Shown one piece after another: positions 44,347-53,586 of a DNA stretch of 56,897 nucleotides. Location: contig NZ_LDIG01000168.1 in the NCBI RefSeq assembly GCF_015845845.1, forward strand, positions 1 through 56,897, in the 5' to 3' direction. Position 1 is the stretch's first letter, and each line of letters starts with the position of its first letter. Below the pieces are notes generated by a model, which saw only the letters and a program-made list of their open reading frames with translations, had not been told where the DNA came from and ran no database searches. This DNA is from Paenibacillus dendritiformis. Lineage in GTDB: Bacteria; Bacillota; Bacilli; Paenibacillales; Paenibacillaceae. The position numbers and the translations under genes are program-made.

Positions 44347-45237
44347 ATGTCATCTCCACGCGCGCCGCGGCGGGCCGGCGAGAAGGCGTTCGACGCGGTC
44401 AATATCGTCATGATGCTGTTCATCTGCTTCCTGACGCTGTATCCGATCTGGTATGTGCTCGTCAATTCGTTCAATGACGGCACCGATGCGATGCGGGGCG
44501 GCATCTATTGGTGGCCGCGCCAATTCAGCGTCTCGAACTATGCCGCCGTCTTCTCGAATCCCGGCATTATGCAGGCGATGCTCATAACGGTGGCCAAGAC
44601 GGTCATCGGCACGGCCACGCATGTCTTTTTTACGGCGATGGTCGCCTATGCGTTCTCCCGCAAAGATCTGATCGGCGGCAAGATCTATATTTTGCTCGGG
44701 ACGTTCACCATGTTTTTCAGCAGCGGGCTGATTCCTTACTACTTATGGATTCGCGACATCGGGCTGCTGGACAACTTCCTGGTCTATATCATTCCGGCGA
44801 TGTTCAATTTTTTTCATCTGATTATCTTCATGACGTTCTTCCGGGAGATTCCGGCCGGGCTTCAAGAAGCGGCCAAGATAGACGGGGCGGGCGATTTCTC
44901 GATCTTCGTTCGCGTCGTCCTCACGGTCTCGATGCCGGTCATCGCGACGATCGCGCTCTTTCAGGGCGTCTATCAATGGAATGATTACTTCACCGGCATG
45001 ATCTACATGAACCATACCGATCTGCAGCCGATTCAGACCTTCCTGTACCGCGTCGTCGCCCAAGCCTCCTCGAACCAGATGCTGGCGGCGGCTCCGAGCG
45101 GCATCACGAAGACGGTCACCTCGCAATCGCTGAAGCTGGCGACGATGGTCGTGACGACGCTGCCGATCGTCATCGTGTATCCGTTCCTGCAGAAGTATTT
45201 CGTCAAGGGGTTCATGATCGGCTCGATTAAGGGCTGA
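44347..45237 (+). CDS. ABC transporter permease, LplC type (cassette 3)
   Basis: A 296-residue permease. It starts after GAAGGCGGTGAAAATCC. Six membrane segments; EAA loop QEAAKIDGAGDFSIFVRVVLT; C-terminus KYFVKGFMIGSIKG. Intact, although its binding protein downstream is broken. Confidence 0.88.
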   Translation: MSSPRAPRRAGEKAFDAVNIVMMLFICFLTLYPIWYVLVNSFNDGTDAMRGGIYWWPRQFSVSNYAAVFSNPGIMQAMLITVAKTVIGTATHVFFTAMVAYAFSRKDLIGGKIYILLGTFTMFFSSGLIPYYLWIRDIGLLDNFLVYIIPAMFNFFHLIIFMTFFREIPAGLQEAAKIDGAGDFSIFVRVVLTVSMPVIATIALFQGVYQWNDYFTGMIYMNHTDLQPIQTFLYRVVAQASSNQMLAAAPSGITKTVTSQSLKLATMVVTTLPIVIVYPFLQKYFVKGFMIGSIKG

Positions 45238-45362
45238 ACCGGCGGCTAGAGCTGAATCAACGACTAATCAACGATGAAAGCTGAATCAACCAATAGGCAG
45301 AGGCCGTGCAGGACCCGGTTTTTTGAACAAGTACGATATTTTGAAAAAAAGGGGTAGATACA

Positions 45363-46607
45363 ATGCGCAAGCGCGGCAGTCGACTTCTGTTATGGGTGAG
45401 CATCCTGGCGATGGCGCTGACGGTTCTGGGCGGCTGCGCCTCCAAGGGGCCGGACACGGCCGATCAGGGCAGCGGCGCGCCGAAGGAGGGGCAGGCGGCG
45501 GATCAGAAGCTGTCTCCGGATGAACCGGGCTGGAGGCGGACACTTCGCCGATTACGTTCGACTGGTACTTGAACTTCTCCTGGTTCCCGAACAAATGGGG
45601 GGTTGATCCGACATCTCAATATATTACGAAAAAAACCGGGGTCGACATCAACTTCATCGTGCCGGCAGGCAATGAGAACGAGAAGCTGAACACGATGATC
45701 GCCTCCGGCAAGCTTCCCGACTTCATCACGCTCGGCTGGTGGGAGGATGCCGTCAAGCTGATGGTCGATGGCGGCCTTGTCCTGCCGCTGGACGAACTGG
45801 CGGAGCAGTATGATCCGTACTTCCTGAAGGCGGCCGACCCGGCGAAGCTGTCCTGGTACCGCCAGCCGGACGGCAAGACATACGTCTATCCGAACGCGTC
45901 ATCCTCGCCGAAGGACTTCCAGAAGTTCGGGGATCAATATGTATCGAACCAGACCTTCGTCGTGCGCAAAGACATGTATGAAGCGCTCGGCAAGCCGGAC
46001 ATGCGGACGCCGGAAGGCTTCCTGAACGCCCTGAAGGCGGCGAAGGAGAAGTTCCCGGAAGTCAACGGACAGCCGCTGATTCCGATCGGGGTTCATGAAT
46101 TCACGGAATTCGGCAATTACACGTTCGAAGGGTATTTGCAGAACTTCCTGGCCATTCCGATGGAGAAGGACGGCAAGCTGTACGACCGCACCTCCGATCC
46201 GGAATATACGGCCTGGCTGAAGACGTTCCGCCAGGCGAACGAGATGGGGCTGCTCGCGAAGGATATCTTCATCGACAAGCGGCCGCAGATGGAAGAGAAG
46301 ATCGCGCAGGGCCGCTACTTCGCGATGATGTACCAGCGCTCTGACTTCGCCGCGCAGGAAGCGGCCTTGTACGAGAAGGATCCGGACTCGGTCTATATCG
46401 CGATCGACGGCCCGGCCAATTCCAAGCTGGATCCGCCGACCTTGTCCGGCCCGGCCATCTCCGGATGGACGGTGACGCTCATCTCGAAGGATGTGAAGGA
46501 TAAGGCACGCGCCATCCGCTTTCTCAGCTATCTCATCAGCGAGGAAGGGCAGAAGGATATGTTCCTGGGCGAGAAGGGCGTCACCTACGATACGATTGAC
46601 GGCAAGG
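45363..46607 (+). pseudogene. Solute-binding lipoprotein gene of cassette 3, frameshifted and 3'-deleted
   Basis: The N-terminus is intact: signal peptide, lipobox VLGGC, ribosome site AAGGGG. After PDEPGW (base 45533) the frame is lost. Inserting one A (TGG AAG GCG GAC) restores KADTSPITFDWYLNFSWFPN and the following 340 codons. The second part runs through family blocks (DFITLGWWEDAVKLM, RKDMYEALGKPDMRTPEGF, GWTVTLISK) to VTYDTIDGKEP. There it is joined, out of frame, to an AraC-type coding sequence. About the last 100-150 residues expected for the family are missing. Cassette 3 is therefore probably non-functional. Confidence 0.85.
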
Positions 46608-46994
46608 AGCCGCTATGTGTCCGACGTGCGCCGGGCGCATTCGGAGCGGGAAGAGATGAAGGAGGCGATCCGCTATATTCGGGAACACTACGGCCAGCCG
46701 CTGACGATGGCGATGGTGTCGAATCATGTCTCGCTCAGCTATACGTATTTCAGCGAGGCGTTCAAACTGCATACCGGAGACAGCTTCGTGAACTATGTCA
46801 AAAAGGTGCGGCTGGAGGAAGCGAAGCGGATGCTGGCGGAGACGGACCGCAAAATTGCGGACATCAGCCGCCGCGTCGGATACGAGCATGTCAAGCAATT
46901 TACCCGCGTTTTTAAGGAGTTGGAAGGAATTACTCCGCACGAATATCGCGCGAAACAAAAAAGTGAGCGCTTTCGCGGCGGCATTGCGGATTGA
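46608..46994 (+). pseudogene. C-terminal fragment of an AraC-type (YesN-like) response regulator
   Basis: From about 46608 the frame encodes SRYVSDVRRAHSEREEMKEA followed by a full double helix-turn-helix AraC domain (AIRYIREHYGQPLTMAMVSN, LSYTYFSEAFKLHTGDSFVN, ADISRRVGYEHVKQFTRVFK, EGITPHEYR). The receiver and linker domains are missing. YesN-type regulators normally accompany LplB/LplC cassettes with a YesM histidine kinase, so the fragment is a remnant of the cassette's own two-component system. No start codon with a ribosome site precedes it. Confidence 0.85.
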
Positions 46995-47020
46995 CTCGGC
47001 TTTTGTCGGTTCGTTATAAT
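46991..47020 (+). promoter_or_regulatory. Promoter of guaA
   Basis: TTGACT (46991-46996), 18-bp spacer, TATAAT (47015-47020). It overlaps the stop codon of the AraC remnant. The short leader leaves no room for a riboswitch. Confidence 0.85.
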
Positions 47021-47050
47021 TATGAGCAATATGGTTTGGGAGGCACGGCA

Positions 47051-48589
47051 ATGACAAAGCCACATGAAATGATCGTCGTCCTTGATTTCGGAGGACAGTA
47101 CAACCAGCTTATCGCGCGCCGTATTCGGGACTTGGGGGTATACAGCGAGCTCATTCCTTACAATACCCCCGTGGACAAGATCAAGGAACTGAACCCGAAA
47201 GGGATCGTGTTCTCCGGCGGCCCTGCCAGCGTATACGAGGAGAACTCGCCGCTGGTGGATGAGGGCGTCTATGAATTGGGCGTTCCGATTCTCGGCATAT
47301 GCTATGGAATGCAGATGATGTCCCATCAATTGAAAGGCAAGGTCGAACGCGCAGGCAAGCGCGAATACGGCAAGGCCGAAGTCGTCTTCCAGCCGGGATG
47401 CGGCCTTGTCGGCAACCTCGAGCCGAACCAGACGGTATGGATGAGCCATACGGATCTGGTCGTCGAGCTGCCGGAAGGCTTCCGCGTCGATGCCGGCACG
47501 GAGCATGCGCCGATTGCGGCCATGAGCCACCCGGAGAAGCGCTTCTATGCGGTGCAATTCCATCCGGAAGTGCGCCATTCGGTACATGGCAACGAGATGA
47601 TCAAAAACTTCCTGTATGAGGTGTGCGGCTGTCACGGCGACTGGACAATGGAATCGTTCATCGAGGAGAAGGTTCGCGAGATTCGCGAGACGGTCGGCGA
47701 CAAGAAGGTGCTGTGCGCCTTGAGCGGCGGGGTCGATTCCTCTGTCGTCGCGGCTCTGATTCACCGCGCCATCGGCGATCAGCTGACGTGCATGTTCATC
47801 GATCACGGCCTGCTCCGCAAGGATGAAGCCGAAGGCGTCATGGAGACGTTCGTCGGCAAGTTCGACATGCATGTGGTCAAGATCGACGCGCGCGAGCGCT
47901 TCTTGGGCAAGCTGGCCGGCGTATCCGATCCGGAGCGGAAGCGGAAGATTATCGGCAATGAGTTCATCTATTGCTTCGATGAAGAGTCGGCGAAGCTGGG
48001 CGAGTTCGATTTCCTGGCGCAGGGCACGCTGTACACCGATATCGTAGAGAGCGGAACGGCGACCGCGCAGACGATCAAGTCTCACCACAATGTGGGCGGC
48101 TTGCCGGAAGATATGAAGTTCAAGCTGATCGAGCCGTTGAACGCGTTGTTCAAGGACGAAGTGCGCAAGGTCGGCGAAGAGTTGGGCCTGCCGCGCGCCA
48201 TCGTATGGCGCCAGCCGTTCCCGGGACCGGGGCTCGCGATTCGCGTGCTTGGCGAAGTGACGGAGGAGAAGCTGAAGATCGTTCGCGAATCGGATGCGAT
48301 TCTGCGTGACGAGATTGCCAAGGCGGGACTCGATAACGAGATTTGGCAATATTTCACCGCGTTGCCGGACATGAAGAGCGTCGGCGTCATGGGTGACGCC
48401 CGTACGTATTCGTACACGGTCGGCATTCGTGCGGTTACGTCCATTGACGGCATGACCGCCGATTGGGCGCGCATTCCGTGGGATATTCTCGAGAAAATCT
48501 CGGTCCGGATCGTGAACGAGGTCGACAACGTCAACCGGATTGTCTACGACATCACGTCGAAGCCGCCGGCGACTATCGAGTGGGAGTAA
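47051..48589 (+). CDS. guaA: GMP synthase (glutamine-hydrolysing)
   Basis: A 512-residue enzyme that aminates XMP to GMP with ATP and glutamine in the cytoplasm. The N-terminal class I glutaminase has the nucleophile Cys in ILGICYGMQ and the His/Glu of FHPEV. The ATP pyrophosphatase has the P-loop [13 protein letters not shown], and the C-terminal dimerisation domain includes [16 protein letters not shown] and the end KPPATIEWE. The start at 47051 follows TTGGGAGGCACGGCA; the frame is open further upstream but without a site. Length and motifs are those of ordinary bacterial GuaA. Confidence 0.97.
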   Translation: MTKPHEMIVVLDFGGQYNQLIARRIRDLGVYSELIPYNTPVDKIKELNPKGIVFSGGPASVYEENSPLVDEGVYELGVPILGICYGMQMMSHQLKGKVERAGKREYGKAEVVFQPGCGLVGNLEPNQTVWMSHTDLVVELPEGFRVDAGTEHAPIAAMSHPEKRFYAVQFHPEVRHSVHGNEMIKNFLYEVCGCHGDWTMESFIEEKVREIRETVGDKKVLCALSGGVDSSVVAALIHRAIGDQLTCMFIDHGLLRKDEAEGVMETFVGKFDMHVVKIDARERFLGKLAGVSDPERKRKIIGNEFIYCFDEESAKLGEFDFLAQGTLYTDIVESGTATAQTIKSHHNVGGLPEDMKFKLIEPLNALFKDEVRKVGEELGLPRAIVWRQPFPGPGLAIRVLGEVTEEKLKIVRESDAILRDEIAKAGLDNEIWQYFTALPDMKSVGVMGDARTYSYTVGIRAVTSIDGMTADWARIPWDILEKISVRIVNEVDNVNRIVYDITSKPPATIEWE

Positions 48590-48613
48590 GAGGCAGGCAA
48601 GGCAATGGCATAC

Positions 48614-48647
48614 GCCTTCGTTCCATGTGGAACGAAGGCTTTTTTTC
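48614..48647 (+). terminator. Terminator of guaA
   Basis: GCCTTCGTTCC (48614-48624), loop ATGT, GGAACGAAGGC (48629-48639), then eight T. Nothing else is evident up to 48871. Confidence 0.95.
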
Positions 48648-48871
48648 CATTTTCGTGCGGAAATGGGATGCTTCCTGGTTCGAGAAGAATGCTTCAGAGG
48701 TTGGAGTCAGAGATGGCGCGCACCGCCGATTGGAGCATTTTCCTATGACTGCGGAACCAGATTATTAGCTAAGAATTGAAGCAAATTGCGCCCAACGATA
48801 TGCTGAGAAGGATACATATGGATAACAAAAAGGGAATTCGGAAAACGAATTGACAAGGGAGGCCTCATGTT

Positions 48872-49552
48872 ATGAAAAAGACAGCAATAGTGACGATTAC
48901 GGCGGCTGCGATGGCGTTCGGCGTTGTCGCCGGCGTCAGCGCCGCACCGGTATTGGAGAAGATTAGCGCGCAGCTCAACTGGTCCATCAAGTTCCAGGTG
49001 AACGGCAAGGAATGGAAGGCCCAGGACAGCGCCGGCAATAAGCTGGCGCCGATTATGTACGGCGGAACCACCTATCTTCCGGTGAGGGCGGTAGCCGATG
49101 CGCTGGGCACGGCCGTCGAGTATGATGCCAAGAACCAGATGATTTATCTGGGTGAGAAATCAACCACGGTACCGATCATTTCCGAAAAGATCAAGCTCAG
49201 CTACTCCGCGATGTCGACGAAAGACAAGCAATATACGGTACAGGGCGGAGTCGATTACGGTTCGGGCGTCGTGCTCGATGATCTGAACTCGGCGGAGAAG
49301 TCGTTCGAGCTCCAGCCGCAGAATAAATATCAGAAGCTGGACTTGAAAGTATTCGTGCTCGATGTAGAAGGCGAAATCAATGTCAAAGTATACGACGACA
49401 ACGATACGGTGCTCAAGCATGTCAAGCTGTCGGGACAGGACAAAGTCCAGGATATCTCCGTGGATATCGGCGGAATGAAGAGCATCCGGATCGAAGGCAA
49501 GACGCCTGTATTCGACAAAGGCAAAATTTTTGTAACGGGAACTTATCGATAA
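48872..49552 (+). CDS. Secreted stalk-domain (copper amine oxidase N-like) protein
   Basis: A 226-residue exported protein with a signal peptide (1-25, ending GVSA-AP). Residues about 40-95 match the stalk domain: QVNGKEWKAQ, MYGGTTYLPVRAVADALGTA, VEYDAKNQMIYLG. The C-terminal half (about 110-226) is a beta-rich region (KSFELQPQNKYQKLDLKVFV, GEINVKVYDDNDTVL) that resembles the NPCBM-like carbohydrate-binding fold often paired with this domain in Paenibacillus; that match is by eye. The start follows AAGGGAGGCC. It is a single gene with a surface role, ligand unknown. Confidence 0.8.
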   Translation: MKKTAIVTITAAAMAFGVVAGVSAAPVLEKISAQLNWSIKFQVNGKEWKAQDSAGNKLAPIMYGGTTYLPVRAVADALGTAVEYDAKNQMIYLGEKSTTVPIISEKIKLSYSAMSTKDKQYTVQGGVDYGSGVVLDDLNSAEKSFELQPQNKYQKLDLKVFVLDVEGEINVKVYDDNDTVLKHVKLSGQDKVQDISVDIGGMKSIRIEGKTPVFDKGKIFVTGTYR

Positions 49553-49713
49553 GCTTATTATGAACGGCTCCCCAGGGCTTCTTGCCAGGGGCGTGCTTTT
49601 AGCGGAAGCGAACGTTCTTGTCGCGGTGGCGGCAAGGGCGTTTTTATTTACACCCGTTCACATAAAAACACGAACAAATTATATTGTTGGCATATTAATG
49701 TTCGGATTTACCG

Positions 49714-49743
49714 TTGACAAAATTCGAGTGCAAGCTTTACAAT
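49714..49743 (+). promoter_or_regulatory. Promoter of the purine permease transcript
   Basis: TTGACA (49714-49719), 18-bp spacer, TACAAT (49738-49743), followed within 30 bases by the riboswitch aptamer. Confidence 0.85.
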
Positions 49744-49770
49744 GAGTACGTAACCTCATACGTGCTCTTT

Positions 49771-49836
49771 TTCGTATAATCCCGGGAATTGGCCCGGGAG
49801 TTTCTACGAGATCACCGTAAATGATCTGGCTACGAA
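49771..49836 (+). promoter_or_regulatory. Purine riboswitch aptamer, guanine class
   Basis: P1 pairs TTCGTA (49771-49776) with TACGAA (49831-49836). P2 is CCCGGG/CCCGGG around AATTGG, J2/3 is the conserved GTTTCTAC, and P3 is AGATCA/TGATCT around CCGTAAA. The specificity base before the final TA is C (GGCTACGA), which reads guanine or hypoxanthine rather than adenine. Ligand binding should turn off the downstream permease gene. Confidence 0.93.
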
Positions 49837-49971
49837 GGATTTTGGCACCGGACTGCGCATGCGTCTGTCCGAACGATCTGCCCTGCCTGCCCGCAGCGCG
49901 CTTTCCCATTGACAAGGGATGGGCGCAGCGATCAGGCGAATAACGGGTGCAGTTTGCCGACCTTACAGCCG

Positions 49972-50003
49972 GAACTCGGGAGAATCTCCTGAGTTCTTTT
50001 TTT
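49972..50003 (+). terminator. Riboswitch-controlled terminator
   Basis: GAACTCGGGAG (49972-49982) pairs with CTCCTGAGTTC (49986-49996), loop AAT, then seven T. It lies about 135 bases past the aptamer, an unusually long spacing. Confidence 0.85.
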
Positions 50004-50099
50004 GTCCCTTTCGAGGGAAGGTGCTGCGGAAGCGGGAAGTGCGGGATCAGGTTACTCGGAACAGAGAGATTATTCAGTTCATGGGGAGGATGTAAACGC

Positions 50100-51497
50100 A
50101 TGGATCGCTTCTTCAAAATTAAGGAGCAAGGGTCGACGGTAAGAACGGAAATAATGGCAGGGATTACGACCTTCATGACGATGGCATATATTTTGGCCGT
50201 CAATCCGAACATATTGACCGCTTTCGGCAAGACGGGCATGGAATGGTATCCAGTCTTTCTCGCGACTGCGATTGCCGCTGGAATTTTCACGATTGCGATG
50301 GGGATTTTCGTCAACTTTCCGGTCGCGCTGGCGCCGGGGATGGGGCTTAACGCCTATTTCGCCACGGTTATCGTATCGACAGCCGGCTCGGACCACCCGA
50401 TTACATGGCAGATGGCCTTGACCGCCGTCTTCATTTCCGGGATCGTGTTCTTCCTGCTGACGGTTACGCATATTCGGCAGAAGCTGCTGGAAGCCGTGCC
50501 TGACGCGTTGAAGCATGCGATTACCGTCGGTATCGGATTGTTCATTACGATTGTCGGCTTGAAGAACAGCGGCCTGCTGTCGGTATCCGTCGAAGCGGTG
50601 AACGACGTGCCCAAGGGCGTATTTACGCCGCTGCAAGGCTTCGAGACCGTCTTCGGACTCGGAAGCTTCACCGACCCGAACGTGCTGCTCACGATTATCG
50701 GGCTGGCGCTCATTTCGGTATTGATGATTTTGAACGTGCCGGGCGCGATTTTGTTCGGCATCATCGGGACGGCCTTGATTGCCATTCCGATGGGATTGAT
50801 TGATTTCAGCTCGCTGCAGGGCGCTCAATGGGTGCCTGACTTGACGCAAATGACGGTGTTCGAATTCGACTTCGCCGGCATTATGGGCGTCGGCATTGTA
50901 TCGATTATTTTGACCTTTACCTTCGTTGAATTGTTCGATACGTTCGGAACATTGGTCGGCACGGCGAACCGCGCGGGCTTCATGAAGAACCGCGAAGAAG
51001 GCAACAAGCGCGTCGGCAAGGCCATGTTCGTCGATTCCATCGCGGTCGGCGGCGGCGCCGTCCTCGGCACAAGCACCGTGACGGCCTTCGTCGAGAGCTC
51101 GGCCGGGGTAGCGGCCGGCGGACGCACCGGGTTGACTTCGGTCACGACGGGCATCTGCTTCCTGTTCTCGCTGTTCCTGGCGCCGGCCATCGCCCTCATT
51201 CCGGGACCGGCCACGGCGGCGGCGCTGATTGTCGTCGGCGTCCTGATGATGCAAGCCGTGCGCGAGATCAACTTCAATGACCTCGTTATCGGCATTCCGG
51301 CGTTCATGACGATTACGTTCATGCCGTTCACGTACAGCATCGCGAACGGAATCTCCTTCGGCATTCTCGGCTACGTGCTGCTGGCCTTCGTCGCGAACGT
51401 ATTCGGCAAAGGCGAGCAGAAATATAAAATTCATTGGCTGATGTGGATTTTGTTCGTCCTCGTCATTCTCCGCTACGTGTTCATGGGCGGACACTAA
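50100..51497 (+). CDS. NCS2-family purine (hypoxanthine/guanine) permease, PbuG/PbuO-like
   Basis: A 465-residue membrane protein with about twelve to fourteen segments. It begins MDRFFKIKEQGSTVRTEIMA, the hallmark start of AzgA/PbuG-type permeases, followed by GITTFMTMAYILAVNP and PGMGLNAYF. The later blocks FTFVELFDTFGTLVGTANRA and GTSTVTAFVESSAGVAAGGR match. It imports guanine and hypoxanthine by proton symport. The ATG at 50100 follows GGGGAGGATG; an in-frame upstream region overlaps the terminator and is not used. The guanine riboswitch in the leader agrees with the assignment. Confidence 0.93.
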   Translation: MDRFFKIKEQGSTVRTEIMAGITTFMTMAYILAVNPNILTAFGKTGMEWYPVFLATAIAAGIFTIAMGIFVNFPVALAPGMGLNAYFATVIVSTAGSDHPITWQMALTAVFISGIVFFLLTVTHIRQKLLEAVPDALKHAITVGIGLFITIVGLKNSGLLSVSVEAVNDVPKGVFTPLQGFETVFGLGSFTDPNVLLTIIGLALISVLMILNVPGAILFGIIGTALIAIPMGLIDFSSLQGAQWVPDLTQMTVFEFDFAGIMGVGIVSIILTFTFVELFDTFGTLVGTANRAGFMKNREEGNKRVGKAMFVDSIAVGGGAVLGTSTVTAFVESSAGVAAGGRTGLTSVTTGICFLFSLFLAPAIALIPGPATAAALIVVGVLMMQAVREINFNDLVIGIPAFMTITFMPFTYSIANGISFGILGYVLLAFVANVFGKGEQKYKIHWLMWILFVLVILRYVFMGGH

Positions 51498-51606
51498 ATA
51501 GATTCAGCGCACCGGCGGCATGCTTGCGGCACCGTCCGTGCAGCAGACGTTATACCAGCCGATCATCGGCTTCATCCAAGACTCGCATCCAGGAGGAACT
51601 GACTTC

Positions 51607-52659
51607 ATGAAAAAACTCGCAACGACTCTCGCTATGCTACTTGCCCTGGGCACGCTGCTCGCAGCCTGCTCCGGCAGCGACAATGCCGAAGGAGGCAAGG
51701 ACAAGCCGACGGAATTGGTCATCTCGACATGGGGATTTGCCGAAGATGCAATGAAGAAGAACCTGTATGAGCCGTTCGAGAAGAAATACAATGTCAAGAT
51801 CGTCACCGAGATTGGCAATAACACTGACCGCCTCAACAAAATCCGCCAAGGCAGCTCGAAGGTCGACCTGATCTACTTGTCCGACTATTACGCGCTGCAG
51901 GGCATCGAGGAAGGGCTATTCGAGAAAATCGATCGCAAGAACATCCCGAATATCGACAACCTGTACGATATCGCCAAGGCCCCGCTTGGCCAAGACTACG
52001 GCCCGGCCCACACGGTCGCGCAGCTCGGCCTCGCCTATAACGCGGATGAGGTGAAGGAGCCGGTGGAATCCTGGGAGGATTTGTGGAAGCCGGCGTTCCA
52101 GAACAAGCTCGCGCTGCCGAATATTACGATTACGACCGGCCCGATGCTGATCGATATGGCCGCCAAGCATGGAGGCAGCATGGATATGGCCGCCGACGCG
52201 GCGTTCAAGGCACTGAAAGAGATTAATCCGGGCGTCGTGAAATATTACTCCAAGTCGGCCGATCTCGTGAACATGTTCGCGCAGGGCGAGGTCGTGATCG
52301 CGCCGATGCAGGATACGTTCTACGGCAGCGTGTCGGAGGCCGTGCCGTCGGCCAAGTTCGTGACGCCGAAGGAAGGCGCGTATGCGCTGCTCAACACGGT
52401 CAACATTGTCAAAGGATCGAAAAATAAGGAATTGGCCGAGAAATTCATCGACTGGCATCTGAGCCAGGAGGTGCAGCAAGCCAATGCGCTCGATCGGGTC
52501 GATTCCCCGACCAACAAGCTCGTCACCTTGACGGAAGAGCAAGCCGCAGGCCTGACCTATGGCGCAGACGTCGTCGAGAACCTGAAGACATTGGATTTGC
52601 GCAAGGTGAATCAGGAGATGGCCGAATGGATCGACCGCTGGAACCGGGAGATCGAGTAG
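51607..52659 (+). CDS. potD: PotD-like substrate-binding lipoprotein
   Basis: A 350-residue protein; the start at 51607 follows AGGAGGAACTGACTTC. The signal peptide ends in lipobox LLAAC. Blocks such as LVISTWGFAEDAMKKNLYEP, SSKVDLIYLSDYYALQGIEE, AHTVAQLGLAYNADEV and EVVIAPMQDTF match the spermidine/putrescine-type binding protein family (group with PotD and related ligands). The polyamine ligand is not proven, as relatives bind other compounds. The gene lies 109 bp after the purine permease, without a clear terminator between them. Confidence 0.82.
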   Translation: MKKLATTLAMLLALGTLLAACSGSDNAEGGKDKPTELVISTWGFAEDAMKKNLYEPFEKKYNVKIVTEIGNNTDRLNKIRQGSSKVDLIYLSDYYALQGIEEGLFEKIDRKNIPNIDNLYDIAKAPLGQDYGPAHTVAQLGLAYNADEVKEPVESWEDLWKPAFQNKLALPNITITTGPMLIDMAAKHGGSMDMAADAAFKALKEINPGVVKYYSKSADLVNMFAQGEVVIAPMQDTFYGSVSEAVPSAKFVTPKEGAYALLNTVNIVKGSKNKELAEKFIDWHLSQEVQQANALDRVDSPTNKLVTLTEEQAAGLTYGADVVENLKTLDLRKVNQEMAEWIDRWNREIE

Positions 52660-52681
52660 GCCGGGATGTATAGAAGGTAGG

Positions 52682-52712
52682 GAGGGCTGCTGGAATACGC
52701 ACCCTCTTTTTT
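52682..52712 (+). terminator. Intra-operon terminator after the binding-protein gene
   Basis: GAGGG plus TGC (52682-52690, one bulged C) pair with GCA plus CCCTC (52699-52706), followed by six T. Partial termination here would give more binding protein than permease, a common arrangement in ABC operons. Confidence 0.75.
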
Positions 52713-52759
52713 ATGCCCCCTAGCGGATTACAAGCCAAGACAACAGGAGAACACGACCT

Positions 52760-53581
52760 ATGAAAAAACGATTTTTGTGGCCGCTGCTGCTGCCGGGACT
52801 TCTGTTCCTTACCGTTTTTATGATTATTCCGATCTTTCTGACGATCGGGTCCACCTTTTTCAATGAAGGGCAATTCACGATTCAAGGCTATGTCAAGCTG
52901 CTCGGTGATCCGTATATTTTGAAAATCTTGCTGACGACCCTGGAAGTCAGCCTCGTAACAACCGCCGCCTGCATCCTTATCGGGTTCCCGACGGCCTATT
53001 ACATTTCCAAAAAGAAGGCCCGGGTCAAAGGCATCCTGCTGGCCCTGGCGCTGTTCCCAATGCTGACGAGCGCGATTGTCCGTTCGTTCAGTTGGATGGT
53101 TATTCTCGGCAAAAACGGGATCGTCAACAACCTGCTTACCGGCATCGGCCTTGTTGATGAGCCCTTGAAAATATTGTACACCCCGACGGCCATGATGGTT
53201 GGCCTGATCCATCTGTTCTTGCCGCTCATGATCATCTCGCTCGTCGGAGTGATGGAGAACATCGACGGCGATCTGCTGCGCGCCTCCGAGAGTCTGGGCG
53301 CCTCGCGCCTCAAAGGCTTCATGAGCATCATCGTACCGCTGTGCGTGCCCGGGCTCATCGTCGGCAGCATTCTCGTCTTTGTCGGCAGCCTGACGGCCTA
53401 TACGACGCCTCAGTTGCTCGGCGGAAAGCAGCGCGTCATCGCCACGTTCCTCTATCAGAACGCGATGACGCTCAATGATTGGACGATGGCATCCATTATC
53501 GCCACAGTGATGATTGTCGTCACGTTCATCATCATCGGATTGATGAACCAACTGGCGCGCAAATTGAATCCGAAGGGGTAA
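52760..53581 (+). CDS. potB: PotB-like ABC transporter permease
   Basis: A 273-residue permease with six membrane segments. It starts LWPLLLPGLLFLTVFMIIPI, and the EAA loop ESLGASRLKGFMSIIVPLCV is typical of the PotB/PotC branch. The start follows AACAGGAGAACACGACC. It is followed after 5 bp by its partner permease. Confidence 0.88.
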   Translation: MKKRFLWPLLLPGLLFLTVFMIIPIFLTIGSTFFNEGQFTIQGYVKLLGDPYILKILLTTLEVSLVTTAACILIGFPTAYYISKKKARVKGILLALALFPMLTSAIVRSFSWMVILGKNGIVNNLLTGIGLVDEPLKILYTPTAMMVGLIHLFLPLMIISLVGVMENIDGDLLRASESLGASRLKGFMSIIVPLCVPGLIVGSILVFVGSLTAYTTPQLLGGKQRVIATFLYQNAMTLNDWTMASIIATVMIVVTFIIIGLMNQLARKLNPKG

Positions 53582-53586
53582 CGAAC

